The notes under the pieces were generated by a model, which was not told the DNA's origin, searched no databases, and was given only the letters and a program-made list of their open reading frames with translations. Both the position numbers and the translations under genes were made by a program. This document shows, in pieces, positions 23,625 through 35,631 of a stretch of DNA of 64,000 nt. Source of the stretch: Adenanthera pavonina (taxonomy: Eukaryota > Streptophyta > Magnoliopsida > Fabales > Fabaceae); the NCBI GenBank assembly GCA_026686845.1, contig JAIVEN010000022.1:20930001-20994000 (forward strand), given 5' to 3'. Every line of letters starts with the position of its first letter. Within the stretch, counting starts at the first letter, position 1.

Positions 23625-24530
23625 ATTTTGGGTCTTTAGAAGATTTTGGGTCTTTCGACTTTTATAAAAAAAAAAAAAACTATATATGCACCATGTACAG
23701 AGTCTAATAAGCGACATTGCGGCTTCCTATAAATTTTATATTATATAAATATATATTTTTCAAAGATTTTATTTGATATTAACTTTTTTTATCATTTTCT
23801 CATAAAGGATACAAGAAATGTTGGGAGTAGAAGTTGTCCTTTTTCTTGGCTTTTTCTTTACTGTTTTTTATTATAATTTTGGACTACTCAAACTAAATTT
23901 GAACTATATAAATTTATAAAATATGAAGCTTATCTCCATGATAGTATTTTTATAATATTTTTAGTTTAACTTTTTAATAATATTTTTATAATATATTAGA
24001 CAAATCATTTAAATTTAATTCACCAAATTGAATTTAAATATGAAGCTTATCTCCATGATAATGGAGAGAAGCTGGGTGGCGGATAGATGGAAGAGGGTTT
24101 CAACTTTCAACGGGCTTCATAAAAAGAAAATAGATGGATGAGATGATGGTTGGACAAATGAGAAGTAAGAAAACACCATGATTAGACGAACAGAAATGAA
24201 ATGCTAACTACTAACAACTTGAGTGGTGGGAATTCTCATCTTTCAAGTAAGTGGATAGAGATTCAATTTCCTACTTTTATATAGGAAGCAAATCTAACTA
24301 GGAAATAAAGGGTTACCTTTTACTCTTAGTATATATCCCGAAGAAAATTAATTCTCACAGCTGATGGGGAATATTCCTAATTGGCCGCGGAAAAAAAATG
24401 CTAATTTATTGATGGCATGGCAGCTTTTGTTCCCCTTTCTAAGATATCCATTTTTGCTTATGACTAGAGTATTTCCCATTTATGGAATAGATAATAACTT
24501 AAAGAAAAAATGTGATTTATATATGTAAGA
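23625..24530. repeat. Local duplication, copy 2 (with SINE insertion)
   Basis: Second copy of the segment at 22,960-23,545. It carries a further small internal duplication: TATGAAGCTTATCTCCATGA occurs at about 23,922 and 24,040. A SINE sits at the point that reads ATGCTAACTTACAACGATGG in copy 1. Confidence 0.75.
24210..24398 (+). mobile_element. tRNA-derived SINE
   Basis: About 190 bp, with an A-box-like CTTGAGTGGTGGG and a B-box-like GAGATTCAATTTCC about 35 bp apart, a body with GGTTACCTTTTACTCTTAG and CCTAATTGGCCGCGG, and an A8 tail. Flanking direct repeats are AATGCTAACT (24,200-24,209) and AATGCTAATT (24,397-24,406), overlapping the tail. The corresponding site in duplication copy 1 is empty, which confirms the insertion. 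Confidence 0.8.
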
Positions 24531-24839
24531 AAACTGAAAAATAAAAGAATTGGATAAAATGATTGAAAGTAAAAAGTGTAAGATATGCTATGTGAAAGTT
24601 AAAAGAGAGAATTATTAAAAAAAAAAAAAGAGGAAAACAAAGGCACAGAATTCAAGAATAGCCAATTTCCTTTTTTTTTTTTTTGGTAATAATCGTCCAG
24701 TATCCCGTCGCTACTTTGGATTCCAACTAATTCAAATTGAACTAGGTCAGGTTCTATTTAGAGGAAGCTCTTGTAAAGGTATTTTTTACATTCACACAGT
24801 CTTGAACCTAAGACAACATACTTAAACAACTCTAACCTC
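24531..24839. other. Intergenic with poly-A/T tracts
   Basis: Contains an A13 run near 24,616 and a T-run near 24,670. The stretch 24,690-24,835 (TCTTGAACCTAAGACAACAT and flanks) resembles another degenerate tRNA-related SINE on the minus strand, but boundaries cannot be set. Confidence 0.35.
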
Positions 24840-24844
24840 TTTTA

Positions 24845-25857
24845 TGTGAGGTTTAACATAATATAAGTTTTGATGATGACAAATATAGAGTAATAAGAAA
24901 CAAATGCATCATATATGTCTAACATATATGTTGTTCCTAAAAAAAGAAAAATGTGCCTTAGAATCTATCTAATTATGTTTATAACACATATATCATACTA
25001 TGTACTAGTATATCCACTGTACTCTTATGTTTTATAATATAAGTTCTATATATAAATTGGACTAACTACTTGGTTTGTAAGTGTATATATATTAAATATA
25101 AGATTGTCCAAGAAGAAAAAGTGAGCATTGGAATAAAGAAATGAAAATTAACATCATGTCTCACTCAAAGAAGAAGAAAAGAAAGGATGCTCCAAGAATT
25201 AAGGATCATAAGGGATCATACCAAGAAAGAAATAACCAAGTGAAAGTAGAACTCAACTTGTGAAGACCTAGCTATTAGATATATTTTGTTTTCATTTAGG
25301 TTATGAGGTGGTTTAATATTTAAAATTCATCTTTTTATCATGTGTTTTGAACAAGTTGCATCAAGTAAATCTGATATTAACATGTGTTAGAATTGAGAAA
25401 TATTGGCTAACAGATGAATTTTGTATTTGACTCATGTTTATTTTGTACAAATTTCAAACTTTGCTTAGTGAATTCAAAATTACAGAGGTTTTATCTCTAA
25501 TAAACGAATTTCATTTCTAAAATTAGAATTTTAGGTTAAGCATTGTTAGTGAAAATGTACAAAATTCGTATGAAACTTAGTCAAAATTCGAATGTTGGTG
25601 AAGTTCAATGTGAGTTCATTGTCACTACCTTTAACAGATGAATTTTGTACTTTAAAGTACAAATTTCAAAATGAGAATTGGTGAGTCTTATAAGAGCATG
25701 ACTCTAACAGACGAACTTTGCAGTTCAACATTCAAAGTTCAAAAAGAGAGGTTTTGTGTTATGTTGAACGTGTATCTGATAGACAAATTTTAGCTTTTAA
25801 AATTCGAATTTCGAAGTGCACTGTAAAAACTTGAAACAACTGTTCAAACTCAACAAA
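24845..25857 (+). mobile_element. SIRE-type solo LTR, left part (split by gypsy insertion)
   Basis: The LTR begins TGTGAGGTTTAACATAATAT and carries the CAGATGAATTTTG / AATTCGAATTT motif field of the SIRE-type LTRs. It is interrupted at 25,857/25,858 by the gypsy element and resumes at 35,632. The complete LTR (24,845-25,857 plus 35,632-36,453) is about 1.83 kb and is flanked by a perfect 5-bp target duplication TTTTA (24,840-24,844 and 36,454-36,458). With no internal copia domain it is a solo LTR. Its start differs from the 52,286 family, so it is a sister subfamily. Confidence 0.88.
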
Positions 25858-28265
25858 TGTAACAACCCTTATTACTTTTTCTTGAACTTAGTCTCTAGCT
25901 AATGAAGTACAATTGATGACATGTGCAGGACTTGAGGAACTAGGGTAGAGAAAAGAGCAAAGCGAAGGCAGAAAAGCTTCACACCATGGTGGGACACAGG
26001 ACAGCTGCAGTGAGCAAGCTATAACTTTGAAAAAATTTTCAAATAGAAGGGCCTCACACCGCAGTGAACTTACCCCCCACCACATCGCTAGACCTTGGAT
26101 TATTATAAATCAAAATCATTTCAGTCGGTCGAGCGAAGGAAAATAAAGAGAGAATGGAACATTAAGGCTTCAGAAATCTGACCAAGGGAGATCATTTTTG
26201 GACTCTAAGAGTTTGATAAATTGTTGGTAAATGATCCTTGCTCCTCCCTCTCCAATTTTCTTCAGTTTTTGAGTTGGATTTTTGTATATATAGTTATCAT
26301 TTTTTGTTTTGGCCAAATCCTATCAATTAAAATGGATGAAATGGGATCAATGAAGTGTGATTTAGTGATAATGATGCTTGGGTACGAATTTTAGATGGAG
26401 TATGTATGGTTTAAGCCTAACCATAGGCTATTTTGGTTAAGAAAATTGGGAATCCAAAATATGTGTGGTTGGTTAGAGTTTGAATGATCTGTAGGAGCTC
26501 AATGACACATGAAAATGGTATTAGAATCTTGAGTTAAGCATAATTAGTTGAGTTATGGATTTTGATCAAGTTGTATATTATGTTAATTGAGATATTATGG
26601 TATTATAGTGGTTCTTTGGTTGATAGGATGTTTGTCTATTATGTGTATTTATGATATTGTAACATCCCCATAGCATTGTATGCAAGCATATCTATATGAT
26701 GATTGTGATTATATATGTGTGTGTGTGTTTCAAAGCATGTTGGCATGACATTGACATCATCACCATGTGATTGCATAATGAGAGATTGATATTGAGGTGA
26801 TGATGATATGATATATGATGAGGATATAATAAAGATTCCTATCAATAAATCCTCTCTTTGGGAGAGCTAAGTGGTAGTGGATAAGATAATATAATGAAAC
26901 ATCCTTATCACTAAATCCTCTCATGCAACTAGGAGAGCCAGGTGGCAGTGGATTTGGGGATGTACCTTCCTTAAATCACTACCAATTCGTTGTGGTCCAA
27001 GGGAAGGAGGACCACGGTCCAAGCACTGGTATAACTTTTGGCTAAGTTGCATTAGTATAAGGTGAGCTTGATGATGTCCCTAAATCAGTCTTCATCGATT
27101 GTTGGAAGGTAATCATCTATTAAAATGTCTGGTGATGACGATAGCTCATGGTTTTAGTTGTGTATAAGGGAGAACATGCATACTATTCATTTGCATTTTA
27201 TTGCACCATGTGAATGGTTATATATAATAGTATATATATTGCATGTGATTGTTCCCGGTTACTGAGACTTTGTCTCACACCCCCTCCCATAACTAACATT
27301 GTAGGTGAAGGCTTTATCGCTAATCCAAAGAAGACGAGGGAATTGTAGTCACTTCGACATTGGGAATCTTCAACTCATCGATGGTGTGTGTAATGTTTAT
27401 GTCATATATTGTGCCAAATAGGATAGCATGTTTGTAAATTATCTGAAGATAATGATATTGAGATGATGATAGTTGTATGATGTTGATGATGATGAATGTT
27501 GTATGGAGATAAGGATGTTTGTAATGATATGGATGCTTATATGTATGTAATGATGGTTTGGTCTGTATTATGGTCAGTATGGTTGGAGTGTATGTTGGTG
27601 AGTTAGAGCGGTCATGTTTGAGCTCGAAAAGGGGATTTTGGGCTTGGTATGTGAGTTTTAGAAATATAGCCTATTATGTGAATTTAAGGTTCAAGGGGGT
27701 CAAATCTTGGAGGAGTCATTTCTTTGAGGTGAAACCTTCTTGGACAAGCTTGTTGAGTCGAATAGGACCTGTGTGAAGGGTCCCTGAGTGTCCAATTGCC
27801 TTTAGGGGCAATTAGAGGAGGTTTGTGGTGAGTTTTGGTTAAAAAATGGTCAAAATGATGTTGGGTGTCCAAAATCTTCATATGGAGTTGGATTTGAGTG
27901 AAACTGGTGCCTATGAATAGATTGAAAAAAGATTGACTTATAGGAGTTGAAATTAGATCAATCGGAGGTCGAAGCACGAAATTATGCTTGTCGAAAGTTT
28001 GTAAAAAAATTAACAATTTGCTAATATGGGAACTGATGTTAGCAATGCTGCACAAGAAGCTTGGTCGAGGCGCTAAGCTTTACTGCCCGATTGATGCCAC
28101 AGCAGTACTATAACAGGCTACAGCCTCATCCTATTCTGGTTCCTTTTGGTGCTTTTTAAGAGGTATGCTATTTTGGGGAGTTAAATTTTGGGGTATTCTT
28201 GCTTGGTTTGGCTAGTTTTCAAAATTTTTTGTCAAGATGAAGATGTGTTAAAGTAGGGTGTTACA
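25858..28265 (+). repeat. 5' LTR of the gypsy element
   Basis: 2,408 bp, TGTAACAACCC to AGGGTGTTACA. Compared with the 3' LTR it lacks a block: the 3' copy has extra sequence (about 33,800-34,040, including TTTTCATACCACAATATT) where this copy jumps from the GGTATTATAGTGGTT text to GATTATATATG-type text near 26,600-26,700. Confidence 0.9.
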
Positions 28266-28268
28266 TTT

Positions 28269-28280
28269 TGGTATCAGAGT
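28269..28280 (+). promoter_or_regulatory. Primer binding site (initiator tRNA-Met)
   Basis: TGGTATCAGAGT lies three bases after the 5' LTR end; it is complementary to the 3' end of plant initiator tRNA-Met except for its last base. Confidence 0.85.
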
Positions 28281-28439
28281 AATGATTCAGGCCATTTTTT
28301 CTGTTTGTGGTAATACTTGTTACAATTTCAATTGCATAGACATGCATATTCCCATTGCATTTAATTGTCCAAAGCCATATAACTGAATATGTCATTGCCT
28401 GTGTGTAAAGGAAAATATCTTGCAGAGGAAGACAAAGTA

Positions 28440-29645
28440 ACAATGAGTTGATGAGACAAATGCATGAGATGTTGACAGGCTTAAGTGTCCGAGTGAATAC
28501 ACAGGGGGAGACATTTAATAGACTGCAAGAACAAATGAACAGACAAGAGTATGGTGATGTGAATGAAGGGGCTGGCATGTGTATTGAATGCAGGAGAGGA
28601 CAATAATAATGAGGATAAGAATGAGATGGAAGCTGAGAGAACCCCAAGAATTGAAAGAAGGGGCATCTCCTACTAACTGAAAGACTCTTGGAAGTTTAAT
28701 TCCCTAACTTTCAAAGGAAAAATGGTCCTTACATTGGTTGAGGAATAGGTCGATCAATTGGAGAATATATTTGGTGTGATGGATTGTACCTTTAAACAAA
28801 AGGTGCAACTGGCAGTGTTTAAACTTGAGAAGAAGGCTAAACATTGGTGGATGAGTGTTTTCCCAAGTGTTAAATCCATTAATGCTCCAATCACCTGAGA
28901 ACAGTTTAAAGAAAGATTCTTTGACATTACTTTCCTCCTGCCCTAATAATGCAAAAAGAGCTGAGTTTCTAGCTTTTCAACAGGAGAATTTATCAACAGA
29001 TAATTATATTGATCAATTCCTAGATTTAGCAAAATATTCCACCTACTTGAAAAATTATCCTGATAATAGGTGGAAGGCATAACATTTATTTGAGGGAGCC
29101 TGTCCAGAAATAAAGGAGCGGTTATCGGTGATGGAATTCACGTCCTTTGAGGACCTACATGCAACGATGCATGTCTTATCCCGGCGAATGCTGGAAACAG
29201 AGGAGGAAAAAAGGAATTCAATGATCGGAGCCTTTTCTCACCTAGGACCTACCATAGGTGTCAGTAAATGAAGTAGATCTAGTAGTACTAGCAATAGTGG
29301 TGGTTCTAGTAGAGGAAAAGGCCATCATAATAGAGGCCATTTTGGCAAAGGAAGAGGTAGGTTTGGCAAAGATCAGTCCAATAAAGGCTGATATGGAAGA
29401 AGGCAATTTCATAGAGGAGGCTTTAACCAAGAGGGCTCTAGTCAGAGCGAATTTGCAGGAAGAGACTCAGCCCTATCTCAATACAGTATAGGTAGTGCCT
29501 TAAATCCACGCACACAATATGGGATGAACCATGGCAATCAACCATGTTTGATTTGTTATAGCTATGGCAAGTTGGGACACATGTTACGGAATTGTCGTGA
29601 GCCAAGGCATGATAATGCGATGACAAGGCCCATGATGCCCAAATG
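28440..29645 (+). pseudogene. gag: gypsy gag, broken
   Basis: In one main frame (phase of 28,855) one reads a retrotransposon Gag core with KAKHWW near 28,833-28,850, then FLAFQQENLSTDNYIDQF at about 28,970 and a glycine/arginine-rich stretch. A CCHC zinc knuckle follows at about 29,554-29,595. The expected second cysteine of the knuckle is tyrosine (TAT for TGT, a G-to-A change), giving CYSYGKLGHMLRNC. Several in-frame stops interrupt it. Gag would form the particle that packages the RNA; this copy cannot. Confidence 0.85.
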
Positions 29646-29654
29646 AGTCTTTAC

Positions 29655-30010
29655 AATAACTAAATAGGAAGCAGATGCAGCACCTAACTTGATTAGAGGT
29701 AAACTTAAACTCAACGGTGTCTCTATTCATGCATTATTTGATTTTAATGCATCACTTTCTTTATATCTTTTGATTGTGCTTGGAGATCAGGTATTGTGGC
29801 ACTAGAGTTACCTTTTGAATTGTTGATTTCCACACCCATAGGAATTTCATTAAGAACTACTCAAGCTTGTCTGAATTGTGTGATTCATTTTAAACAATAA
29901 AGTACTACACTAGATCTAATCTATCTACCATTGCAAGAAATTGATGTTATTATTAGGATGAATTGGTTGGAGGCAAACAATGCGATTCTTGACTGTTCTC
30001 AGAAGATTGT
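29655..30010 (+). pseudogene. gypsy aspartic protease, broken
   Basis: The translation shows a retropepsin-like segment GKLKLNGVSIHALFDFNASL. The active-site triad normally reading D-S/T-G is D-F-N here, so catalysis would be lost. The downstream IDVIIRMNWLEANNAILDC is the typical conserved block between protease and reverse transcriptase in gypsy polyproteins. Confidence 0.75.
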
Positions 30011-30059
30011 GTCATTGCCAATGAATATCCCTAGTGTTCAAGGGGATGAAAATGTTTGT

Positions 30060-30930
30060 TTGTCCTTTGCCTAAGCCAAAAGGTACTTGCAGAAAGGGTG
30101 TTAAGGATTTCTGGTTTTCTTCTCTGTTAACATGAATGAAGAAGGAGGTCTAAAAAGATACCCAATTGTATGTAAATACCCTAATGTGTTTCCAAAGGAG
30201 ATCACTAGCTTGCCACCACTATGAAAGCTAGGGTTTTCCATCAATTTGGTTCCTAGGACAAGTTTTATTTCTAAGGCTCCATATTGAATGACACAATCTA
30301 AATTAAAGGAACTCAAGAAGCAAATTGAAGATTTGTTAAAAGGGGGTTCCATCAAACCAAGTGTCTCACTTTAGGGAGCTCCAATGTTGTTCATTAAGAA
30401 GAACAATGGCAGTCTCAGGTTGTGCATCGATTATAGGCAATTAAACAATGTAACAATCAAGAATAAATATCCTTCACCTCAAATTGATGATTTGATTGAT
30501 CAATTAGCAAGTGCATCGGTTTTCTCTAAAATTGATTTGAGGTCGGGATACTATCTACTTTGGGTGAGTGTTGAGGATATGCCTAAAATTGCTTTTCAAA
30601 CTCAATATGGGCATTATGAGTTCCTTGTGATACTATTCAAGTTGACCATGCCCCGACAATTTTTATGGACGATATGAACATAATATTCCAGCCATATCTA
30701 GATAAGTTTGTGGTGGTATTCATCGATGATATTTTGATATACTCTAAGATTGAGGAAGAGCATGCACTCTATCTCTGAATTATGCTTCAAGTATTTCAGG
30801 ATCATCAACTATATGCCAAGCTTAGTAAATGTGAGTTTTAGCTACGAGAGGTTAGATTCTTAGGCCATGTGATTTCTAAGGTAGGAGTAGCGGTGGATCC
30901 CAATAAAATAGAAGCAGTGTTGAATTAGGA
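30060..30930 (+). pseudogene. gypsy reverse transcriptase, frameshifted
   Basis: The finger/palm region reads LFIKKNNGSLRLCIDYRQLN, followed by PSPQIDDLIDQL and FSKIDLRSGYY. A one-base shift near 30,645-30,655 moves the frame, after which the catalytic FIDD motif (30,719-30,730) and ILIYSK are intact. Stops follow at about 30,776 and 30,840. The enzyme would copy element RNA into DNA. Confidence 0.88.
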
Positions 30931-31119
30931 GAGATTGCAATCAGTGACTAGAGTTTGCAAATTTCTGGGATTGTCTGGGTATTACCGAAGGTTCATCAAG
31001 GGATTCTCTCAGCTTGTTATGCCTTTAACTAGACTCACCAGTAAGGATAAATCTTTCATTTGGGATGACAGGTATGAGAGAGCATTCTAAGAGCTAAAAG
31101 TTCATTTGACATCCACCCC

Positions 31120-31520
31120 AGTATTGATTATCCCTAACCCATTCAAGCCATTCACAGTGTATATGGATGCCTCTAAGAAGGTTTTGGGTGTGTATTAATA
31201 CAACAGGGAAGAGTTGTGTCATATGCTTCAAGGCAGTTGAAACCTCATGAAGAGAACTATCCTACTTATAACCTTGAACTAGTAGCTGTAGTGTTTGCCT
31301 TAAAGTTATGGAGGCATCATTTATAGCACTCAATTTGAGGTATTCAGTAATCATAAAAGTCTAAAGTATCTCTTTGACTAGAAGGAGTTGAACATGAGAC
31401 AAAGGAGATGGGTAGAATTCTTGAAAGATTATGAATTTTCTTTGAAATATCATCCTGGGAAGGCCAATGTAGTGGTGGATGCGCTGAGAAAAAAGTTGAT
31501 CCATATAGCCATGATGATGA
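31120..31520 (+). pseudogene. gypsy RNase H, broken
   Basis: TVYMDASKKVLG near 31,157-31,190 holds the first catalytic aspartate. Later text includes RWVEFLKDYEFSLKYHPGKA and VVDALRKK near 31,410-31,500, the usual end of this domain. Stops interrupt it. Confidence 0.75.
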
Positions 31521-31689
31521 TAAGGGAATAATAGTTGCTGGAAAGATTGAGAGATATGAAGTTATCCATAAATGTACACCCTGGAGTACTAGTAATGAGA
31601 TCTATCAATGTATCAAGTGATTTATTGAGAAACCTTTGCTTAGTTGGAGGATAACTATCTTTTAGGCATTCTGGAGAGAAGTGAAATGA

Positions 31690-32600
31690 CGAAAACCCAA
31701 GACTTTGATATACTAGAGGATGGTATCATCTAGTATCGTGGTCAGATTTGTGTGCCAAATGTTAAGGGATTATGAGAAATTATTCTGGAGGAAGCTCAGA
31801 AGTGCAGGTATACTATTCACCAGGTACCACTATGATGTACCAAGATTTGAAGCGGGGATACTGGTGGCCAGGCATGAAAAAGGACATCGCAAAGTATGTG
31901 GCAAGATGTCTAGTTTATCAAAAAGTGAAAATTGAACACCAATTGGTAGCAAGTTTGTCGCAACCTCTGGAAATTCCTAAGTGGTAATGGGATAGCATCT
32001 CCATGGATTTTATAATAGGGATACCAAAGACCTCTTTAGGGCACAATGCAATATGGGTAATTGTAGATAAATTGACAAAGTCAGCCCATTTTCTTTCAAT
32101 TCGGGAAACCATTTCAATGGAAAAATTGGCCCAGTTGTATATAAATGAGATCATGAGATTACATGGGATTCTAGTGAATATTATGTCAAACAGAGATCCT
32201 CAGTTTACATCCAGGTTCTGGAAGTCTCCTCAAAAGGCCATAAGGATGAAGCTGAATTTTAGTACTCCTTATCATCCCCAATTCGATAGGTAGACTAAAA
32301 GAACAATTCAAACTCTGGATGACATGGTGTGGGCTTGTGTTCTGGAGAATAAAGGCAATAGGGATCAATATTTGCCGTTGGCCAAATTTGCCTACAATAA
32401 TAGCTACCAGTCGAGTTTGTAAATGGCTCCGTATAAAGCAATGTATGGCCAAAAATGCAAATCACCATTGTGTTGGGTTAAACTTGGTGAGCAGAGTCTA
32501 TTGGGTATAGATATTGTGGATCAAACCTCTCAGCAAATAGAGAATATTTGTCAAAAGCTTCTGACTGTATAGAGTCGATAAAAGAATTATGCAAATAGAA
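31690..32600 (+). pseudogene. gypsy integrase, broken
   Basis: The zinc-binding region survives as YQDLKRGYWWPGMKKDIA and ARCLVYQ, where the second cysteine is tyrosine (TGT to TAT). The core has MDFIIGIPKTSLG (first Asp at 32,006-32,008) and NRDPQFTSRFW (second Asp at 32,195-32,197). At the catalytic Glu position there is Lys (AAA, 32,297-32,299), directly after a TAG stop. D-D-E chemistry is therefore lost twice over. Frameshifts occur near 31,810 and in the region after 32,570. Confidence 0.87.
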
Positions 32601-32689
32601 GGAGGAGACCATTGGAGTTTGATGCTGGAGACTATGTAATTTTTAAAGGTCATTCCTACTACAGGTGTTTGGAGATCAATTCCAGCAAA

Positions 32690-33010
32690 GAAGCTCACTC
32701 CGTGGTATATGGGTCCCTACCAAATTTTGGAGCGAATTGGGCTAGTAGCGTATCGGGTGGTGCTACCACCTAATCTTGCAGGATTACATGATGTGTTCCA
32801 CATGTCTCAACTCAAGAAGTATCATCCGGATCCATCTCACATAATTGATGATGAGGAAATTCAAGTACAAGAGGATCTAACTTTCGAGGTCATGCCGCTG
32901 CAAATTATTGATGTAAAGGTGAAACAGCTCTGGAGCAGCCTGACATCCAATGATGTCACGTGGGAGACATAGGAATCAATGCGAAGAAGGTATTCAGAGA
33001 ATTTTGCTTG
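32690..33010 (+). pseudogene. gypsy integrase C-terminus with chromodomain-like tail
   Basis: GPYQILERIGLVAYRVVLPP and HDVFHMSQLKKYHPDPSHII form the GPY/F module. Then EVMPLQIIDVKVKQL and DVTWET, a degenerate chromodomain-like end as in plant Tekay/Del chromoviruses. In that group the domain directs insertion toward particular chromatin. A TAG follows DVTWET. The clade assignment is by memory of the motifs, not by a tree. Confidence 0.75.
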
Positions 33011-33042
33011 AAGTAAGAATTGCAATTTTGAGGACGAAATTT

Positions 33043-33059
33043 TTATAAGAAGGGGAGAA
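33043..33059 (+). promoter_or_regulatory. Polypurine tract
   Basis: AAGAAGGGGAGAA lies immediately before the 3' LTR start TGTAACAACCC and would prime plus-strand synthesis. Confidence 0.85.
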
Positions 33060-35631
33060 TGTAACAACCCTCATTACATTATCTCGAACATAGTCTCTAG
33101 CTAATGAAGTATAATTGATGACATGTGCAGAACCGGAGAAACCAGGGCAAAGAAAAGAGCAAAGTGGAGGTAGAAAAGCTCCACACAGTGGCAAGCGAGC
33201 TGTAACTTCAAAAAAAATTTCAAACATAAGGGCCTTAACAGTTGCAAACTTACCTATTGCCATGGCGTTAGACCTCGGATTGTTATAAATCAGAATCATT
33301 TCAGTCGGTTGAGCGAAGGAAAACAGAGGGAGAACAGAGGAGCTATGTTAAGGCTTGAGAAATCTAATCAAGGGAGATCATTTTCGAACTCTAGGAGCTT
33401 GATAAATTGTCAGTAAGTGATCCTTGCTCCTCTCTCTCCAATTTTCTTCGATTTTTGAGTTGGATTTTCTAATATATAGTTGGGTTTTTTGTTTTGGCCA
33501 AATAATACATATTAAAATAGATGAAACGGGATCAATGAAGTATGATTTAGTGATAATGATGCTTGGGTATGAATTTTAGAGGGAGTACGCATGGTTTAAG
33601 CTTGACCTTAGGTTATTTTGGTTGAGAAAATTGGGAATGTAAAATATGTGTGGTTGGTTGGAGTTTGAATGATCTTTGGGAGCTCAATGATGCATGAAAA
33701 TGGTATTGGAACCTTGGGTTAAGTATAATTGGTTAAGTTATGGATTTTGATCAAGTTGCATATTATGTTAATTGAGATATTATGGTATTGTACTAGTTAT
33801 TTGATGGATCAGAAGAGTTCAAGTCGTGGTTGGGCAATCCAAGAAACTTGAGGAAATCGTGTGTGTGGTATTGACAACCTAACATATCCTGGTGTTTGTG
33901 ATTTATTTGAATATATGTTGATATATATATGTATATATACTTGTTCCTTTTCATACCACAATATTATGTATGTGTATGGTTTTTCTACATATCATGGTAT
34001 GTACACGGCTAGTTGATATACGATGTTTGTGTATGACATGTATTTATGATGTTGTAGCATCCTCATACCATTATATGCTAGCATGTCCATTTGATGATTG
34101 TGATGATATATATGTGTGTGTTTTGAGGCACATTGGCATGACATTGACATCATCACCATGTGATTGCATAATGAGAGATTGATGTTGAAGTGATGATGAT
34201 ATGATATATGATAAGGATATGATAAAGATCTATGTCACTAAATCCTCTCCTTGGGAGAGCCAGATGATAGTGGATAAGATGATATGATAAAATATCCATG
34301 TTACTAAATCCTCTCCTATAGCCAGGAGAGCCAAGTGACAGTAGATTTAGAGATGCACCTTACCTAAATCACCACCAATTTGTGGTGGCATATGAAGAAA
34401 AGTTGTGGTACAAGCACTAGTATAACCTTTGGTCAGGTTGTATTAGTGTAAGGTGAGCTTAGTGATATCTTGGAATCAATCTTCATCAACTATTAGAAGG
34501 GAATCATCTATTGAAATGTCTTATGATGATAACAGCTTGTGGTTCTAGCCATGTATGAGAGAGATCATGCATACCATTTATTTGCATTTCATTACACCAT
34601 ATTCACGATTGTGTGGATTAGTATATATATTGCACGTGGTTGTTCTCGATTACCGAGACTTTGTCTCACACTCTCTCCCATGACTAACATTGCAGGTGAA
34701 GGCTTTGACACTAGTCCGAAGAAGATAAGGAAATTGTAGTCACTCCAACATTAGGAATCTTTAAGTCATCGGTGGTGTATGTAATGTTATGTCATATGTT
34801 ATGCTAAGCAGTATAGTATGTTTCTAAATTATATGAAGATAATGATATTGAGATGATGATAGTTGTATGTTGTTGATGATGATGAATGTTGCATGGTGAT
34901 AGGGATATTTATAATGATAATGGATGGTTATATGTATGTAATGATGGTTTGGACTGCATTGTGTTGAGTATGGTTGGAGTGTATTTTGATTAGTCAAAGT
35001 AGTCATGTGTAAGCCCAAAAAGTTTGTGCCTGGTATTTAAGTTTTGGGCATATAGCCCATTATGTGAATTTGGGATTCAAGCGGGTCAAATCTTGAAGGA
35101 GTGATTTCTTTGAGATGAAACCTTCTTGGACAAGCTTGTTAAGTTGAATAGGACTTGAATGAAGGGTCCTTGAGTGTCCAATTAACTTTGGGGGCAATTG
35201 GAGGAGGTTTGTGGTGAGTTTTGGTCAAAAAGTGGCTAAAATGATGTTGGGTATCCAAAATCTCCATATGGAGTTAGATTTGAGTGAAACTAGTGTCCAT
35301 GAGAAGATTGGGACAAGATTGGCTTGTAGAAGTTGGAATTATGTCAATCGAAGGTTGGAGCATGGAATTATGCTCGTCAAAAGTTCGCTAACAAATCAAT
35401 AATTTGCTGATATGGAAATTGATGCTGACGCCATGGCAAGAAGTGTTACAACCCGACTGAGGCCACTGTAGTACTGTAGTAGGTCATGGCCCCAGCCTAT
35501 TTTGATGCCTTTTGGTGCTTTTTGTGAGATGTGATGTTTTGGGGAGTTATGTTTTAGGGTTTTATAGCTTGGTTTGGCTAGTTTTCGAAGTTTTTGATCA
35601 AAATGAATGTGTGTTGGAGTAGGGTGTTATA
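33060..35631 (+). repeat. 3' LTR of the gypsy element
   Basis: 2,572 bp, TGTAACAACCC to GGGTGTTATA; the terminal CA has become TA. It retains the block missing from the 5' LTR. Confidence 0.9.

Larger units (their letters stand above)
25858..35631 (+). mobile_element. Full-length Ty3/gypsy element (Tekay/chromovirus-like), dead
   Basis: About 9.77 kb with two LTRs, a tRNA-Met primer binding site, gag, protease, reverse transcriptase, RNase H, integrase and a chromodomain-like C-terminus in gypsy order, and a polypurine tract. The target duplication is ACAAA (25,853-25,857) versus ACAGA (35,632-35,636), one mismatch. The right copy fits the CAGACG motif of the host LTR better, so the left probably mutated. 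Stops and frameshifts occur in every domain. It lies inside a solo SIRE-type LTR and is younger than it. Confidence 0.93.

Noticed and set aside
28261..28647. 128-aa minus-strand ORF
   Set aside because: It is antisense to the primer site and gag start of the gypsy element, with no domain.
29258..29491. Separate 77-aa ORF (MSVNEVDLVV...)
   Set aside because: It is an out-of-frame reading of the gypsy gag tail; the true frame gives the Gly/Arg-rich stretch and zinc knuckle.
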